A stretch of 5,109 bases of DNA, taken from contig JAQGJF010000850.1 in NCBI GenBank assembly GCA_028290765.1, positions 1 to 5,109 of the forward strand. Reading direction: 5' to 3'. Shown in pieces: positions 1 to 5,109 of the stretch. Each line of letters opens with the position of its first letter. The first letter of the stretch is position 1. The DNA comes from Tardiphaga sp. (GTDB lineage Bacteria > Pseudomonadota > Alphaproteobacteria > Rhizobiales > Xanthobacteraceae). The notes below the pieces were generated by a model, which worked only from the letters and a program-made list of their open reading frames with translations, made no database searches and was not told where the DNA came from. Position numbers and translations under genes: made by a program.

Positions 1-532
1 AGGTGGCGACTTCCAGCGCCACGGTCTTGGTCAGGCCGGCGATGCCGTGCTTGGCCGACACATAGGCCGACTTGAACGGCGAGGCGACCAGCGAATGCGC
101 CGAGGCGGTGTTGATGATACGGCCCCAGCCGCGCTTCTTCATACCGGGCACCGCGGCGCGGATGCCGTGGAACGCGCTCGACAAATTGATGGCGATGATC
201 GCATCCCATTTCTCGATCGGAAATTCCTCGATCGGCGACACGAACTGGATGCCGGCATTATTGACCAGGATATCGACCGATCCGAAGGTGCTCTCGCCAA
301 GCGCGATCATGCCGGCGATTTCCGCGGGCTTGGTCATGTCGGCCGGCGAATAGGCCGCCTTGACGCCGAAATCGGTCTCGATCAGCTTGCGTTCCTTTTC
401 GATATCGTCGGCATTGCCCATGCCGTTGATCACGATATTGGCGCCGGCCTTCGCCATCGCGCGGGCATAAGCCAGTCCAATGCCGCTGGTCGAACCAGTC
501 ACAACCGCGGTCTTGCCTGCCAACTGTGCCAT
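1..532 (-). CDS. bdhA: 3-hydroxybutyrate dehydrogenase (SDR family), 3' end beyond the window
   Basis: This is the first 177 codons of a cytoplasmic short-chain dehydrogenase that interconverts D-3-hydroxybutyrate and acetoacetate with NAD(H) (EC 1.1.1.30), a step in polyhydroxybutyrate and ketone-body use. Visible motifs are the Rossmann glycine motif TGSTSGIG (residues 12-19), the NNAG motif (91-94) and the full catalytic set Asn116, Ser144, Tyr157 and Lys161 (in YVSAK). The stretch VNNAGIQFVSPIEEFP and the segment ASAHSLVASPFKSAYV are typical of the 3-hydroxybutyrate dehydrogenase subgroup rather than acetoacetyl-CoA reductase. The family is about 260 residues long, so roughly the last 85 are cut off by the window edge. 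The ATG at 532 is preceded by AGGAG (539-543) at a 6-base spacing. The gene starts 20 bases after the patatin stop codon, so the two are very probably co-transcribed. Subfamily assignment is from recognition; another SDR oxidoreductase is possible but less likely. Confidence 0.9.
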   Translation of the reverse strand, partial: MAQLAGKTAVVTGSTSGIGLAYARAMAKAGANIVINGMGNADDIEKERKLIETDFGVKAAYSPADMTKPAEIAGMIALGESTFGSVDILVNNAGIQFVSPIEEFPIEKWDAIIAINLSSAFHGIRAAVPGMKKRGWGRIINTASAHSLVASPFKSAYVSAKHGIAGLTKTVALEVAT

Positions 533-552
533 CTATTTCTCCTGCTTGTCGT

Positions 553-1725
553 CTAGGGTTTCGGTGGCGTCACCGTTTCGGTGCCGTCACCGGTGAGATC
601 GTAGGTCACCATGGTTTCGCCGCTCTGCGGCCGCTCGAGCCATTTCTCGTGGCGCATGGACAGATGAACGTCGCGCGCGCCTGAATTCCAGTGCTCAACC
701 ATGCCGACATGCGAAAAATCGTAGTCCTTGGAGGACGATTCGTAATTCTTGCTGCGGTAGATCAGGTGGACCACCGTCACGGTATTTTCCTTCGCGGCCT
801 CGTTCAGGATGGCCACCGACGGATCGCTTTTCAACTCGTCAGGCAGTTTTCCGATCAGATCGCGCAGCGCCCTTCGGATGTTGTGGATCTTCTTGTTCTT
901 GTCGGTATTCATGCGGGTGCGGCTGGAAAAGCGGATGTCCTTTTCGCGCTCCGCCGCTTCCAGCAGCGTCGTCGGCAAGAGCCCGCGGGCGCTGAACAGA
1001 TCAACCTGGAAGATCAGCAGATCATCCATGACATCGTCGAGCACGAAGTCGAGCGGCGTATTGGAGGCGATGCCGCCGTCCCAAAAATGCTCGCCTTCGA
1101 TTTCGATGGAAGGAAAGCCGGGCGGCAAGGCGCCGGAGGCCATGATGTGCTCCGGCCCGATTTTCTTGCCCAGCTTCTTGAAGGTGAAATTGTCGAAATA
1201 GGTGAAGTTTCCCGATTCCACTCCGACAGCGCCGACGCTCAACCGCGTCCTGGCGTCGTTGATAAGGTCGAAATCGACAAGGCGTTCCAGCGTGGTGCGC
1301 AGTGGCGCGGTGTCGTAATAGCTTTGCGACTGCGGACTGCCCTGCGGCCAGAGCGGCGCCGGGGGCAAACGCGGCGTGAAAAAGCCGGGCACACCGAACG
1401 CAGCGATCAAGGCGGCGCTGGTTTCGTTGAAATAGGCCCGCGCGCGGTCGCCTTTCCCGATCGGACTCCACGGCACCGGCGCCGAAACCATGTTCCAGAA
1501 TTCCTTGAGGCGCTCCACCCGCTTTTCCGGCGGGTTGCCGGCGATGATGGCGGCATTGACGGCGCCGATCGAAATGCCGGCCACCCATTCCGGTTCGAAA
1601 TCGTGGTGGCACAGCGCCTGATAGGCGCCGGCCTGATAGGAGCCGAGCGCGCCGCCGCCCTGCAAGACCAGGACGCGCCGCGCACGCGCCGGCACCGTCG
1701 CGGGAGATTGATCGGGGGAATCCAT
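553..1725 (-). CDS. Patatin-like phospholipase/serine hydrolase with DUF3734-type C-terminus
   Basis: This is a 390-residue patatin-fold hydrolase, predicted to use a Ser-Asp dyad on acyl esters; the real substrate is unknown. Numbering from the ATG at 1725, the oxyanion-hole glycines QGGGALG lie at residues 22-28, the nucleophile Ser52 is in GISIG (50-54), and the catalytic Asp216 is in DGG (216-218). The C-terminal third, with KDYDFSHVGMVEHW near the end, resembles the DUF3734 domain often attached to bacterial patatins. There is no signal peptide or membrane segment, so it is probably cytoplasmic. A TTG at 1743 would add six residues, but it lies 4 bases from a stable hairpin and lacks a ribosome site; the ATG at 1725 has a modest ACAGG upstream and is preferred. 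The gene sits 20 bases upstream of the 3-hydroxybutyrate dehydrogenase gene, suggesting a shared pathway such as release or turnover of hydroxybutyrate esters (inference). Confidence 0.9.
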   Translation of the reverse strand: MDSPDQSPATVPARARRVLVLQGGGALGSYQAGAYQALCHHDFEPEWVAGISIGAVNAAIIAGNPPEKRVERLKEFWNMVSAPVPWSPIGKGDRARAYFNETSAALIAAFGVPGFFTPRLPPAPLWPQGSPQSQSYYDTAPLRTTLERLVDFDLINDARTRLSVGAVGVESGNFTYFDNFTFKKLGKKIGPEHIMASGALPPGFPSIEIEGEHFWDGGIASNTPLDFVLDDVMDDLLIFQVDLFSARGLLPTTLLEAAEREKDIRFSSRTRMNTDKNKKIHNIRRALRDLIGKLPDELKSDPSVAILNEAAKENTVTVVHLIYRSKNYESSSKDYDFSHVGMVEHWNSGARDVHLSMRHEKWLERPQSGETMVTYDLTGDGTETVTPPKP

Positions 1726-1747
1726 GATGGGCCTGTCGATCAAATGA

Positions 1748-1820
1748 GCAAAGGGACGCCTACCGTGGCGCCCCTTCGCAACGGCGTCAATCGCGGATGC
1801 TGCGAAGCAACATCACGCCG
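1748..1820 (-). promoter_or_regulatory. Structured RNA segment between CAP gene and patatin gene (leader or attenuator/terminator candidate)
   Basis: Three stems fill this 73-base gap segment when read as minus-strand RNA. P1 pairs 1815-1820 with 1782-1787 (CGGCGU/ACGCCG, 6 bp). P2, directly stacked inside it, pairs 1807-1814 with 1796-1803 (GAUGUUGC/GCAGCAUC, 8 bp, loop UUC). P3, two bases further on, pairs 1767-1779 with 1748-1760 (GCGAAGGGGCGCC/GGCGUCCCUUUGC, 13 bp, 6-base loop). The three positions that are not Watson-Crick are G-U pairs on this strand but would be A-C mismatches on the plus strand, so the fold is specific to the transcript of these genes. A competing 7-bp pairing, CUUCGCA (1801-1807) with UGCGAAG (1774-1780), would break both P2 and P3. 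P3 is followed by UCAUUUGAUC, not a true U-run, so it is at best a weak intrinsic terminator for the CAP gene; a leader structure for the patatin mRNA is equally possible. Confidence 0.5.
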
Positions 1821-1823
1821 AGG

Positions 1824-2333
1824 TTATCTGGCTTCCGACGAGGCAAGAATAAGCGTCCAAAACACCTTGTATTTGGTGTTCGGAGCATAACTGGCCGCAA
1901 TGCCTAATTTTGTGACGCCGCCTTTCAGCATATTGGCCCGGTGCGGCGGGGAATCTCGCCAGCCGGAAAAAGCCTCGGCCAGCGTGTGGTAGCCGGCGGA
2001 CACGTTTTCGACCGCCTGCGTCGCCGGGTAACCACCCCCGTTCAACCGCTTGGCCAGCGGCGCGGTTACGTCGTGGTCGAGCTTGTTCCGGGCCGCCATG
2101 GCCGAGGACTGGGATTCCGCCAGTTTCATCAACTCGGGATCGACGACCACACCGCCGAGGCCGTTATTCTGCCGATACAGCGAGATCATCGAAGCCGCCG
2201 CGACCGAATCCAGCTTGGCGCCGGGATTGGCCATGCTGAGATACATGGAAGGCTGCTCGGTCGAGGGACCCACATCCCCCGCACATCCGCCCAGCACCAA
2301 AAGGCCCAAAATGGCCACCGCCCCACGAAACAT
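1824..2333 (-). CDS. CAP (SCP/PR-1)-domain lipoprotein
   Basis: This is a 169-residue predicted lipoprotein with a single CAP domain. The first 17 residues form a lipoprotein signal: a short basic start (MFR), a hydrophobic core and the lipobox LGGC with Cys17 as the lipid anchor, so the mature protein should sit in the cell envelope. The CAP domain spans about residues 45-165. It keeps the four residues that usually line the CAP cavity: His87 (in DHD), Glu109 (in ENVSAG), Glu120 (in LAEAFSGW) and His131 (in SPPHRANML). The biochemical role of bacterial CAP proteins is mostly unsettled, so none is given. The frame stays open upstream to 2408, but the ATG at 2333 is chosen because it gives an exact lipoprotein signal and follows GGGGA at about 8 bases. 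It appears to be a separate unit: a hairpin lies between it and the upstream GFA gene, and 98 bases with structured RNA separate it from the patatin gene. Confidence 0.88.
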   Translation of the reverse strand: MFRGAVAILGLLVLGGCAGDVGPSTEQPSMYLSMANPGAKLDSVAAASMISLYRQNNGLGGVVVDPELMKLAESQSSAMAARNKLDHDVTAPLAKRLNGGGYPATQAVENVSAGYHTLAEAFSGWRDSPPHRANMLKGGVTKLGIAASYAPNTKYKVFWTLILASSEAR

Positions 2334-2350
2334 AGCAATTTCCCCAGAAT

Positions 2351-2374
2351 CAACCGGTTGTTGCACACCAACCG
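2351..2374. repeat. Palindrome and hairpin in the leader of the CAP gene
   Basis: CAACCGGTTG (2351-2360) is a perfect 10-bp palindrome, and a third copy of the arm, CAACCG, follows at 2369-2374. CGGTTG (2355-2360) and CAACCG (2369-2374) can also form a 6-bp hairpin with an 8-base loop. It lies 18-41 bases upstream of the CAP start codon and could be a protein-binding site or an mRNA leader hairpin. Such short palindromes can arise by chance, so confidence in function is low. I found no convincing -35/-10 pair for the CAP gene in 2334-2407. Confidence 0.25.
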
Positions 2375-2407
2375 TGGCTGAAAGGTGAACGCGGGGCCGC
2401 TTAGCCA

Positions 2408-2457
2408 TAAATCAGGGCCGGATGAGCCGTCCGGAACACGACGACCGGCCCGATTTA
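2408..2457 (-). terminator. Candidate transcription terminator after the arsR-SRPBCC-GFA operon
   Basis: A long inverted repeat begins 10 bases after the GFA stop codon. TAAATC plus GGGCCGG (2457-2452 and 2451-2445 on the minus strand) pairs with CCGGCCC and GATTTA (2421-2415 and 2413-2408), giving 7 plus 6 bp separated by one bulged base at 2414. The loop is long at 23 bases and contains a competing small hairpin (CCGGA 2418-2422 with TCCGG 2430-2434). The arm ends in GAUUUA but no long U-run follows, so this is not a textbook intrinsic terminator. Its position between two unrelated genes supports a termination or transcript-stabilising role. Confidence 0.5.
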
Positions 2458-2466
2458 CCGCACTAC

Positions 2467-2886
2467 TTACATCAGGCGAATATCATCCGGCGCACGGTCG
2501 AAGCGATTATGCCGGCCATCGACATAGCGGATCGACTCCGCCAGTTCGTCGGCATTGGCATCATCCAGCACGGCAACGGCGATAAAGTAGAACGGGCTGC
2601 CGCCCGGCCCATGCTCGCCGCGGCCTGCGGTGCGCACGCCGCAGGTCTTGCAGAAGCGGTAATGCAGATGCGATCCGGGCTGGCCGGCGGGCGTCCATTG
2701 ATATTCGGCCTGGGCTTCCGCGCCGCGGATCTGCCGAAAGCGATCCGGACTGACCAGCGCAAACCACGAGCGCGCCTTGGCACAGATCGAACAGTTGCAG
2801 CGGTTGGTCCCCTGCGACAGATCGATGTCGGCTTCGAAGCGAACAGCGCCGCAATGACAACTGCCGGAGTAGGTTTTCAAGGCCAT
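2467..2886 (-). CDS. GFA/CENP-V family zinc protein (glutathione-dependent formaldehyde-activating enzyme-like)
   Basis: This is a 139-residue protein of the GFA family, whose founding member was proposed to promote the reaction of formaldehyde with glutathione; for most members the true substrate is unknown. The two cysteine sets of the family are intact. Cys10 and Cys12 (SCHCGAVRF) together with Cys79 and Cys82 (RFCKTCGV) form the expected structural zinc site. Cys30, Cys32 and Cys35 (RCNCSICAK) form the second, catalytic-type zinc site. Length and motif spacing match a complete single-domain protein, predicted to be cytoplasmic. The ATG at 2886 follows GGGAG (2893-2897) at 6 bases, and that site directly abuts the stop codon of the SRPBCC gene, leaving only 11 bases between them. 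It is therefore the last gene of the ArsR-controlled operon. A role in detoxifying an aldehyde or another thiol-reactive compound is inference. Confidence 0.9.
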   Translation of the reverse strand: MALKTYSGSCHCGAVRFEADIDLSQGTNRCNCSICAKARSWFALVSPDRFRQIRGAEAQAEYQWTPAGQPGSHLHYRFCKTCGVRTAGRGEHGPGGSPFYFIAVAVLDDANADELAESIRYVDGRHNRFDRAPDDIRLM

Positions 2887-2897
2887 GGGTTGCTCCC

Positions 2898-3338
2898 TTA
2901 TCGGTTCGCGAGATGATCAGCCAGCTTGTTGAGGGCGCTGTTCCAGCCTTTGCCATGACCGTCGCGATCGGCAGCGGACGGCAGGCCTTCGTGGCGCAGT
3001 GTGAGTTCGGTGCGTCCATCGAGATCCCGCAATTCGACGGTCACCAAAGTGTCGCGCGGGTTGCCTTCCCTACCCCAGGTGAAGGAGAAGCTCTTGTTGA
3101 TCTCGATCGAGGTGAAAACCCCGGTGATTGGCAGCGTCTCGCCGTCCGGCAAATGCATCGTCAGCCGATAGCGACCGCCAACACACGGCTCGAACAGCGG
3201 CAGATCGCAATGCACGCCTTCCGGTCCGATCCAGGACGCCCATTCGTCGCGGTCGAGCCACGCCTCGAAGACGCGGTCCGGCGCGGCATCGAAGATGCGC
3301 GTGATCTCCAGGACCGGCGTTTTGGCGTCCGTTTTCAT
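2898..3338 (-). CDS. SRPBCC/AHSA1 (START-like) domain protein
   Basis: This is a 146-residue, single-domain member of the SRPBCC superfamily, AHSA1 (activator of Hsp90 ATPase homologue 1-like) group. The fold is a helix-grip with a deep hydrophobic pocket that usually binds a small ligand; the ligand here is unknown. Recognisable landmarks are the N-terminal strand and helix EITRIFDAAPDRVFEAWLD (11-29), the WIGPEG turn (36-41), GGRYRL (54-59), HEGLP (about 115-119) and the C-terminal pocket-closing helix GWNSALNKLADHL (131-143). There is no signal peptide. The start codon overlaps the arsR stop as ATGA (3335-3338), a sign of translational coupling; an AAGGA lies 11 bases upstream inside arsR. 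Pairs of an ArsR repressor and an AHSA1 protein are common in proteobacteria, and the pocket protein is often suspected of binding the same signal or substrate as the operon serves (inference). Confidence 0.9.
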   Translation of the reverse strand: MKTDAKTPVLEITRIFDAAPDRVFEAWLDRDEWASWIGPEGVHCDLPLFEPCVGGRYRLTMHLPDGETLPITGVFTSIEINKSFSFTWGREGNPRDTLVTVELRDLDGRTELTLRHEGLPSAADRDGHGKGWNSALNKLADHLANR

Positions 3339-3664
3339 GTCTTCTTGCTTCCTTTGCTCTGCTTCAGTTTCGCCTCAAGGCGATCAAGGCTGCCGTTCCA
3401 GAAATTGCGCTGGAAATCGAGCCAGGCCGAAACGCTCGCCAGCGTGTCGCGCTCGAGCCGGCAGCGGCGATGCTTGCCCTCCCGCTGGTTCGAAATCAGC
3501 GCCGCGTCCTCCAGGATCTTCAGATGCCGCGAGATCGCCGGCAGCGAAATATCGAACGGCTCGGCGAGTTCGCCGACCGTCGCGTCGCCCTTGGCCAGGC
3601 GCGCGACGATGGCCCGGCGGGTGGGGTCGGCAAGCGCGGCAAAGGCGTGGTCGAGGCTTTTCAT
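3335..3664 (-). CDS. ArsR-family transcriptional repressor without metal-site cysteines
   Basis: This is a 109-residue winged helix-turn-helix regulator. The opening helix ALADPTRRAIVARL (10-23) is a family hallmark; the helix-turn-helix covers about residues 29-51 with recognition helix SLPAISRHLKIL (40-51), and the wing covers 57-71 (ISNQREGKHRRCRL). The metal-sensing ELCVCDL motif of arsenic and cadmium sensors is absent: the matching segment reads TVGELAEPF, and the only cysteine is Cys68 in the wing. It is therefore not an arsenic sensor, and its inducer is unknown. It most likely represses its own operon through the twin palindromes that touch its start codon. The ATG at 3664 has no Shine-Dalgarno sequence, because the preceding bases are operator. 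The start is still trusted because it places the family's N-terminal helix at its usual distance. The SRPBCC and GFA genes follow as partners. Confidence 0.92.
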   Translation of the reverse strand: MKSLDHAFAALADPTRRAIVARLAKGDATVGELAEPFDISLPAISRHLKILEDAALISNQREGKHRRCRLERDTLASVSAWLDFQRNFWNGSLDRLEAKLKQSKGSKKT

Positions 3665-3696
3665 TTAACAGATATGTTAATTAACAAATATGTTAA
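3665..3696. promoter_or_regulatory. Tandem 16-bp palindromic operators for the ArsR-type repressor
   Basis: Two 16-bp palindromes lie end to end: TTAACAGATATGTTAA (3665-3680) and TTAACAAATATGTTAA (3681-3696). Each has perfect 6-bp arms (TTAACA/TGTTAA) around a 4-base centre, and the two differ at a single base. The block has only 5 G or C in 32 bases inside a GC-rich chromosome. It directly abuts the arsR ATG and covers the predicted -10, so a bound repressor dimer would block transcription. The palindrome centres are 16 bp apart, about one and a half helical turns. Binding by this ArsR is inferred from position. Confidence 0.8.
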
Positions 3697-3701
3697 GTCA
3701 A
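3674..3701 (-). promoter_or_regulatory. Predicted sigma-70-type promoter of the arsR operon, probably leaderless
   Basis: On the minus strand TTGACT (3701-3696, 5 of 6 matches to the -35 consensus) is followed after 16 bases by TAACAT (3679-3674, 4 of 6 matches to the -10 consensus). Transcription would start about 5-9 bases later, at roughly 3669-3665, just before or at the ATG at 3664. This agrees with the lack of a ribosome-binding site. The -10 lies in the first palindrome and the spacer in the second. Confidence 0.55.
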
Positions 3702-3735
3702 GTGGCAATCTCGACTGCCGAAACTATGGGGAGTG

Positions 3736-4779
3736 TCAGGCAGCGAAAATCCGATATCGCCTCGGCTGCAGTCCGACAATATCGCCGGCCTTGAGGATCC
3801 CGTCGCGCGGCGCGTCGATTTCGATCAGCGTGTCTTCGCCGGGGGCATTCAGCAGGATGTCGGCGCGCTGGGTCGGCCCGAAGGCGCGGACGCGCTTGAC
3901 GGCGCCCTGCAGCGCGCCGCTGCCGGCCGGACCGATCGACATGTCGTGACGGCGGATGAACAGTTTCGACGGCCCCGACCGCGCATTGTGCGATTCCAGA
4001 TCGAGCACCTGATCGCCGAGTCGGACCCGGCCGTCGCTGATATCGACCGGCAGCACCACCGACTCGCCGATGAAACCGTGGACGAAGGCAGTGGCGGGAT
4101 CGTCATAGACGTCGCCGGGCGTTCCGATCTGCTCGATCCGGCCCTTGTCCATCACCACCACGCGATTGGCGCCTTCGAGCGCCTCTTCCTGGTCATGGGT
4201 GACGAAGATGGAGGTGACGTGGATCTCCTCATGCAGCGAGCGCAGCCATTTGCGCAGTTCCTTGCGCACCTTGGCGTCGAGCGCGCCGAACGGCTCGTCG
4301 AGCAGCAATATCCGCGGCTCGATGGCCAGCGCACGCGCCAGCGCGATGCGCTGGCGCTGGCCGCCCGACAACTGGCTGGGGTAGCGGTTCGCCAGCCAGT
4401 CGAGCTGGACCAGATCGAGCAATTCCTTGACCCGGGCGCGGATGGCGGCCTCATCCTTGCGAACCGCGCGCGGCTGCACGCGCAGGCCGAAGGCCACATT
4501 CTCGAACACGCTCATGTGGCGGAACAGCGCATAGTGCTGGAACACGAAGCCGACATGGCGTTCGCCGGCGCCGCGCGACAGCGCATCCTCGCCGTCGAAA
4601 TTCACCGAGCCCGAGTCGGGCCAGTCGAGGCCGGCAATGATGCGCAGCAGCGTGGTCTTGCCCGAGCCTGACGGGCCGAGCAGCGCCACCAATTCACCGG
4701 TGTCGACCTTGAGATCGACATTGTCGAGCGCCTTGAACGCGCCGAACTGCTTGATGATGTTGCGAACTTCAATCGTCAC
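3736..4779 (-). CDS. cysA: Sulfate/thiosulfate ABC transporter ATP-binding protein CysA
   Basis: This is the ATPase of the sulfate/thiosulfate importer, working on the cytoplasmic face of the CysT/CysW permease pair. The full nucleotide-binding set is present in its 347 residues: Walker A GPSGSGKT (35-42), Q-loop Gln81, signature LSGGQ (137-141), Walker B ILLLDEP (157-163) with Glu162, D-loop after GALDA, and switch His195. The run [20 protein letters not shown] (80-99) is characteristic of CysA among related importers. The C-terminal hundred or so residues ([11 protein letters not shown] onward) form the TOBE-like regulatory region; total length is close to the usual 340-365. The start is GTG at 4779, with AAGGA (4790-4794) 10 bases upstream. 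It overlaps the end of cysW by 11 bases, so the two are translated in one operon. In this operon type control usually comes from sulfur status upstream of the window; nothing of that is visible here. Confidence 0.95.
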   Translation of the reverse strand: MTIEVRNIIKQFGAFKALDNVDLKVDTGELVALLGPSGSGKTTLLRIIAGLDWPDSGSVNFDGEDALSRGAGERHVGFVFQHYALFRHMSVFENVAFGLRVQPRAVRKDEAAIRARVKELLDLVQLDWLANRYPSQLSGGQRQRIALARALAIEPRILLLDEPFGALDAKVRKELRKWLRSLHEEIHVTSIFVTHDQEEALEGANRVVVMDKGRIEQIGTPGDVYDDPATAFVHGFIGESVVLPVDISDGRVRLGDQVLDLESHNARSGPSKLFIRRHDMSIGPAGSGALQGAVKRVRAFGPTQRADILLNAPGEDTLIEIDAPRDGILKAGDIVGLQPRRYRIFAA

Positions 4780-5109
4780 GGATTTGTTGTCCTTCCACGA
4801 TCCGGCCTTCGAGAATGGTTTTGGCGATCAGCGTGACCAGCGCCAGCAAGGCCAGCAGAGAGGCGATCGCGAAAGCCCCGACGGTCTGGTACTCGTTGTA
4901 GAGAATCTCGACCAGCAACGGCATGGTGTTGGTCTCCCCGCGAATGTGTCCCGAGACCACGGAGACCGCGCCGAATTCACCCATCGCCCGCGCATTGCAA
5001 AGCAGCACGCCGTACAGCAATCCCCATTTGATGTTGGGAAGCGTGACCAGGGCGAACGTGCGCCATCCGGAGGCGCCGAGCGATATTGCAGCTTCTTCCT
5101 CCAACGATC
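4769..5109 (-). CDS. cysW: Sulfate/thiosulfate ABC transporter permease CysW, 5' part beyond the window
   Basis: These are the last 112 codons of an inner-membrane permease subunit for sulfate/thiosulfate import. The cytoplasmic EAA loop that docks on the ATPase is intact ([20 protein letters not shown], close to the visible N-terminal end). It is followed by a segment highly typical of Cys[20 protein letters not shown], then the [15 protein letters not shown] region and a final membrane helix [16 protein letters not shown]. CysW is usually about 280-290 residues, so roughly the first 170 are missing at the right edge. The frame continues to the window end; the TTG at 5104 is an internal leucine codon, not a start. 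Its TGA stop (4769-4771) lies inside the start of cysA. Confidence 0.93.
   Translation of the reverse strand, partial: SLEEEAAISLGASGWRTFALVTLPNIKWGLLYGVLLCNARAMGEFGAVSVVSGHIRGETNTMPLLVEILYNEYQTVGAFAIASLLALLALVTLIAKTILEGRIVEGQQIRDD

Noticed and set aside
47..556. Plus-strand open frame opposite the 3-hydroxybutyrate dehydrogenase gene
   Set aside because: The opposite strand has all SDR motifs in frame with a good ribosome site, so the plus-strand frame is a shadow.
1726..1743. TTG start giving a 396-residue patatin protein
   Set aside because: The TTG has no ribosome site and lies 4 bases from the 13-bp hairpin P3; the ATG at 1725 is better placed. The difference is only six residues.
691..1890. 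399-codon open frame on the plus strand opposite the patatin gene
   Set aside because: It is antisense to a protein with clear patatin catalytic motifs. Its translation is rich in Arg, Gly, His and Asp with no recognisable domain, as expected for a shadow frame in GC-rich DNA.
2334..2408. Upstream extension of the CAP protein by 25 residues
   Set aside because: It would put a charged stretch before the lipoprotein signal. The internal ATG at 2333 gives an exact lipobox signal and has GGGGA upstream.
3335..3664. Arsenic-resistance function suggested by the ArsR family name
   Set aside because: The ELCVCDL-type metal site is missing, and the partner genes are SRPBCC and GFA proteins rather than arsenite pumps or arsenate reductases.
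3704..3719. Possible terminator hairpin between cysA and arsR
   Set aside because: GGCA/TGCC gives only 4 bp around an 8-base loop with no U-run, so it is no better than chance. How the cys transcript ends before arsR is not evident.
3733..4671. 312-codon open frame on the plus strand opposite cysA
   Set aside because: It is antisense to an unmistakable ABC ATPase and shows no domain or ribosome site of its own.

Overview
The window is GC-rich bacterial chromosome. Gene content, codon use and gene order fit an alphaproteobacterium of the order Hyphomicrobiales, most likely the Bradyrhizobium/Rhodopseudomonas group; this placement is inference from protein style, not from a database search. 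Every gene I can support lies on the minus strand, so transcription runs from the right edge to the left edge. Coding density is high and no gap between genes exceeds 135 bases. I see no tRNA, rRNA, insertion sequence, CRISPR array or origin.

Right edge to left. (1) 5109-3736: the end of a sulfate/thiosulfate ABC importer operon, namely the C-terminal third of the permease CysW and the complete ATPase CysA, which overlap by 11 bases. (2) 3701-2467: a compact three-gene operon encoding an ArsR-type repressor, an SRPBCC/AHSA1 ligand-pocket protein and a GFA/CENP-V-type zinc protein. The first two genes overlap by 4 bases and the third starts 11 bases later. The operon begins with an AT-rich control region in which two 16-bp palindromes abut the repressor's start codon and overlap its likely promoter, implying autoregulation and a leaderless or nearly leaderless mRNA. 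A long hairpin follows the last gene. (3) 2333-1824: a small CAP-domain lipoprotein. (4) 1820-1748: a 73-base gap segment that folds into three stems on the minus-strand RNA only. (5) 1725-1: a patatin-family serine hydrolase with a DUF3734-type C-terminus, followed 20 bases later by 3-hydroxybutyrate dehydrogenase, which runs off the left edge.

The sulfate transporter and the dehydrogenase are standard metabolic genes. The parts most worth a second look are the doubled operator with its promoter and the uncharacterised ArsR-SRPBCC-GFA module, the strand-specific RNA structure ahead of the patatin gene, and the coupling of a patatin hydrolase to the ketone-body/polyhydroxybutyrate enzyme.
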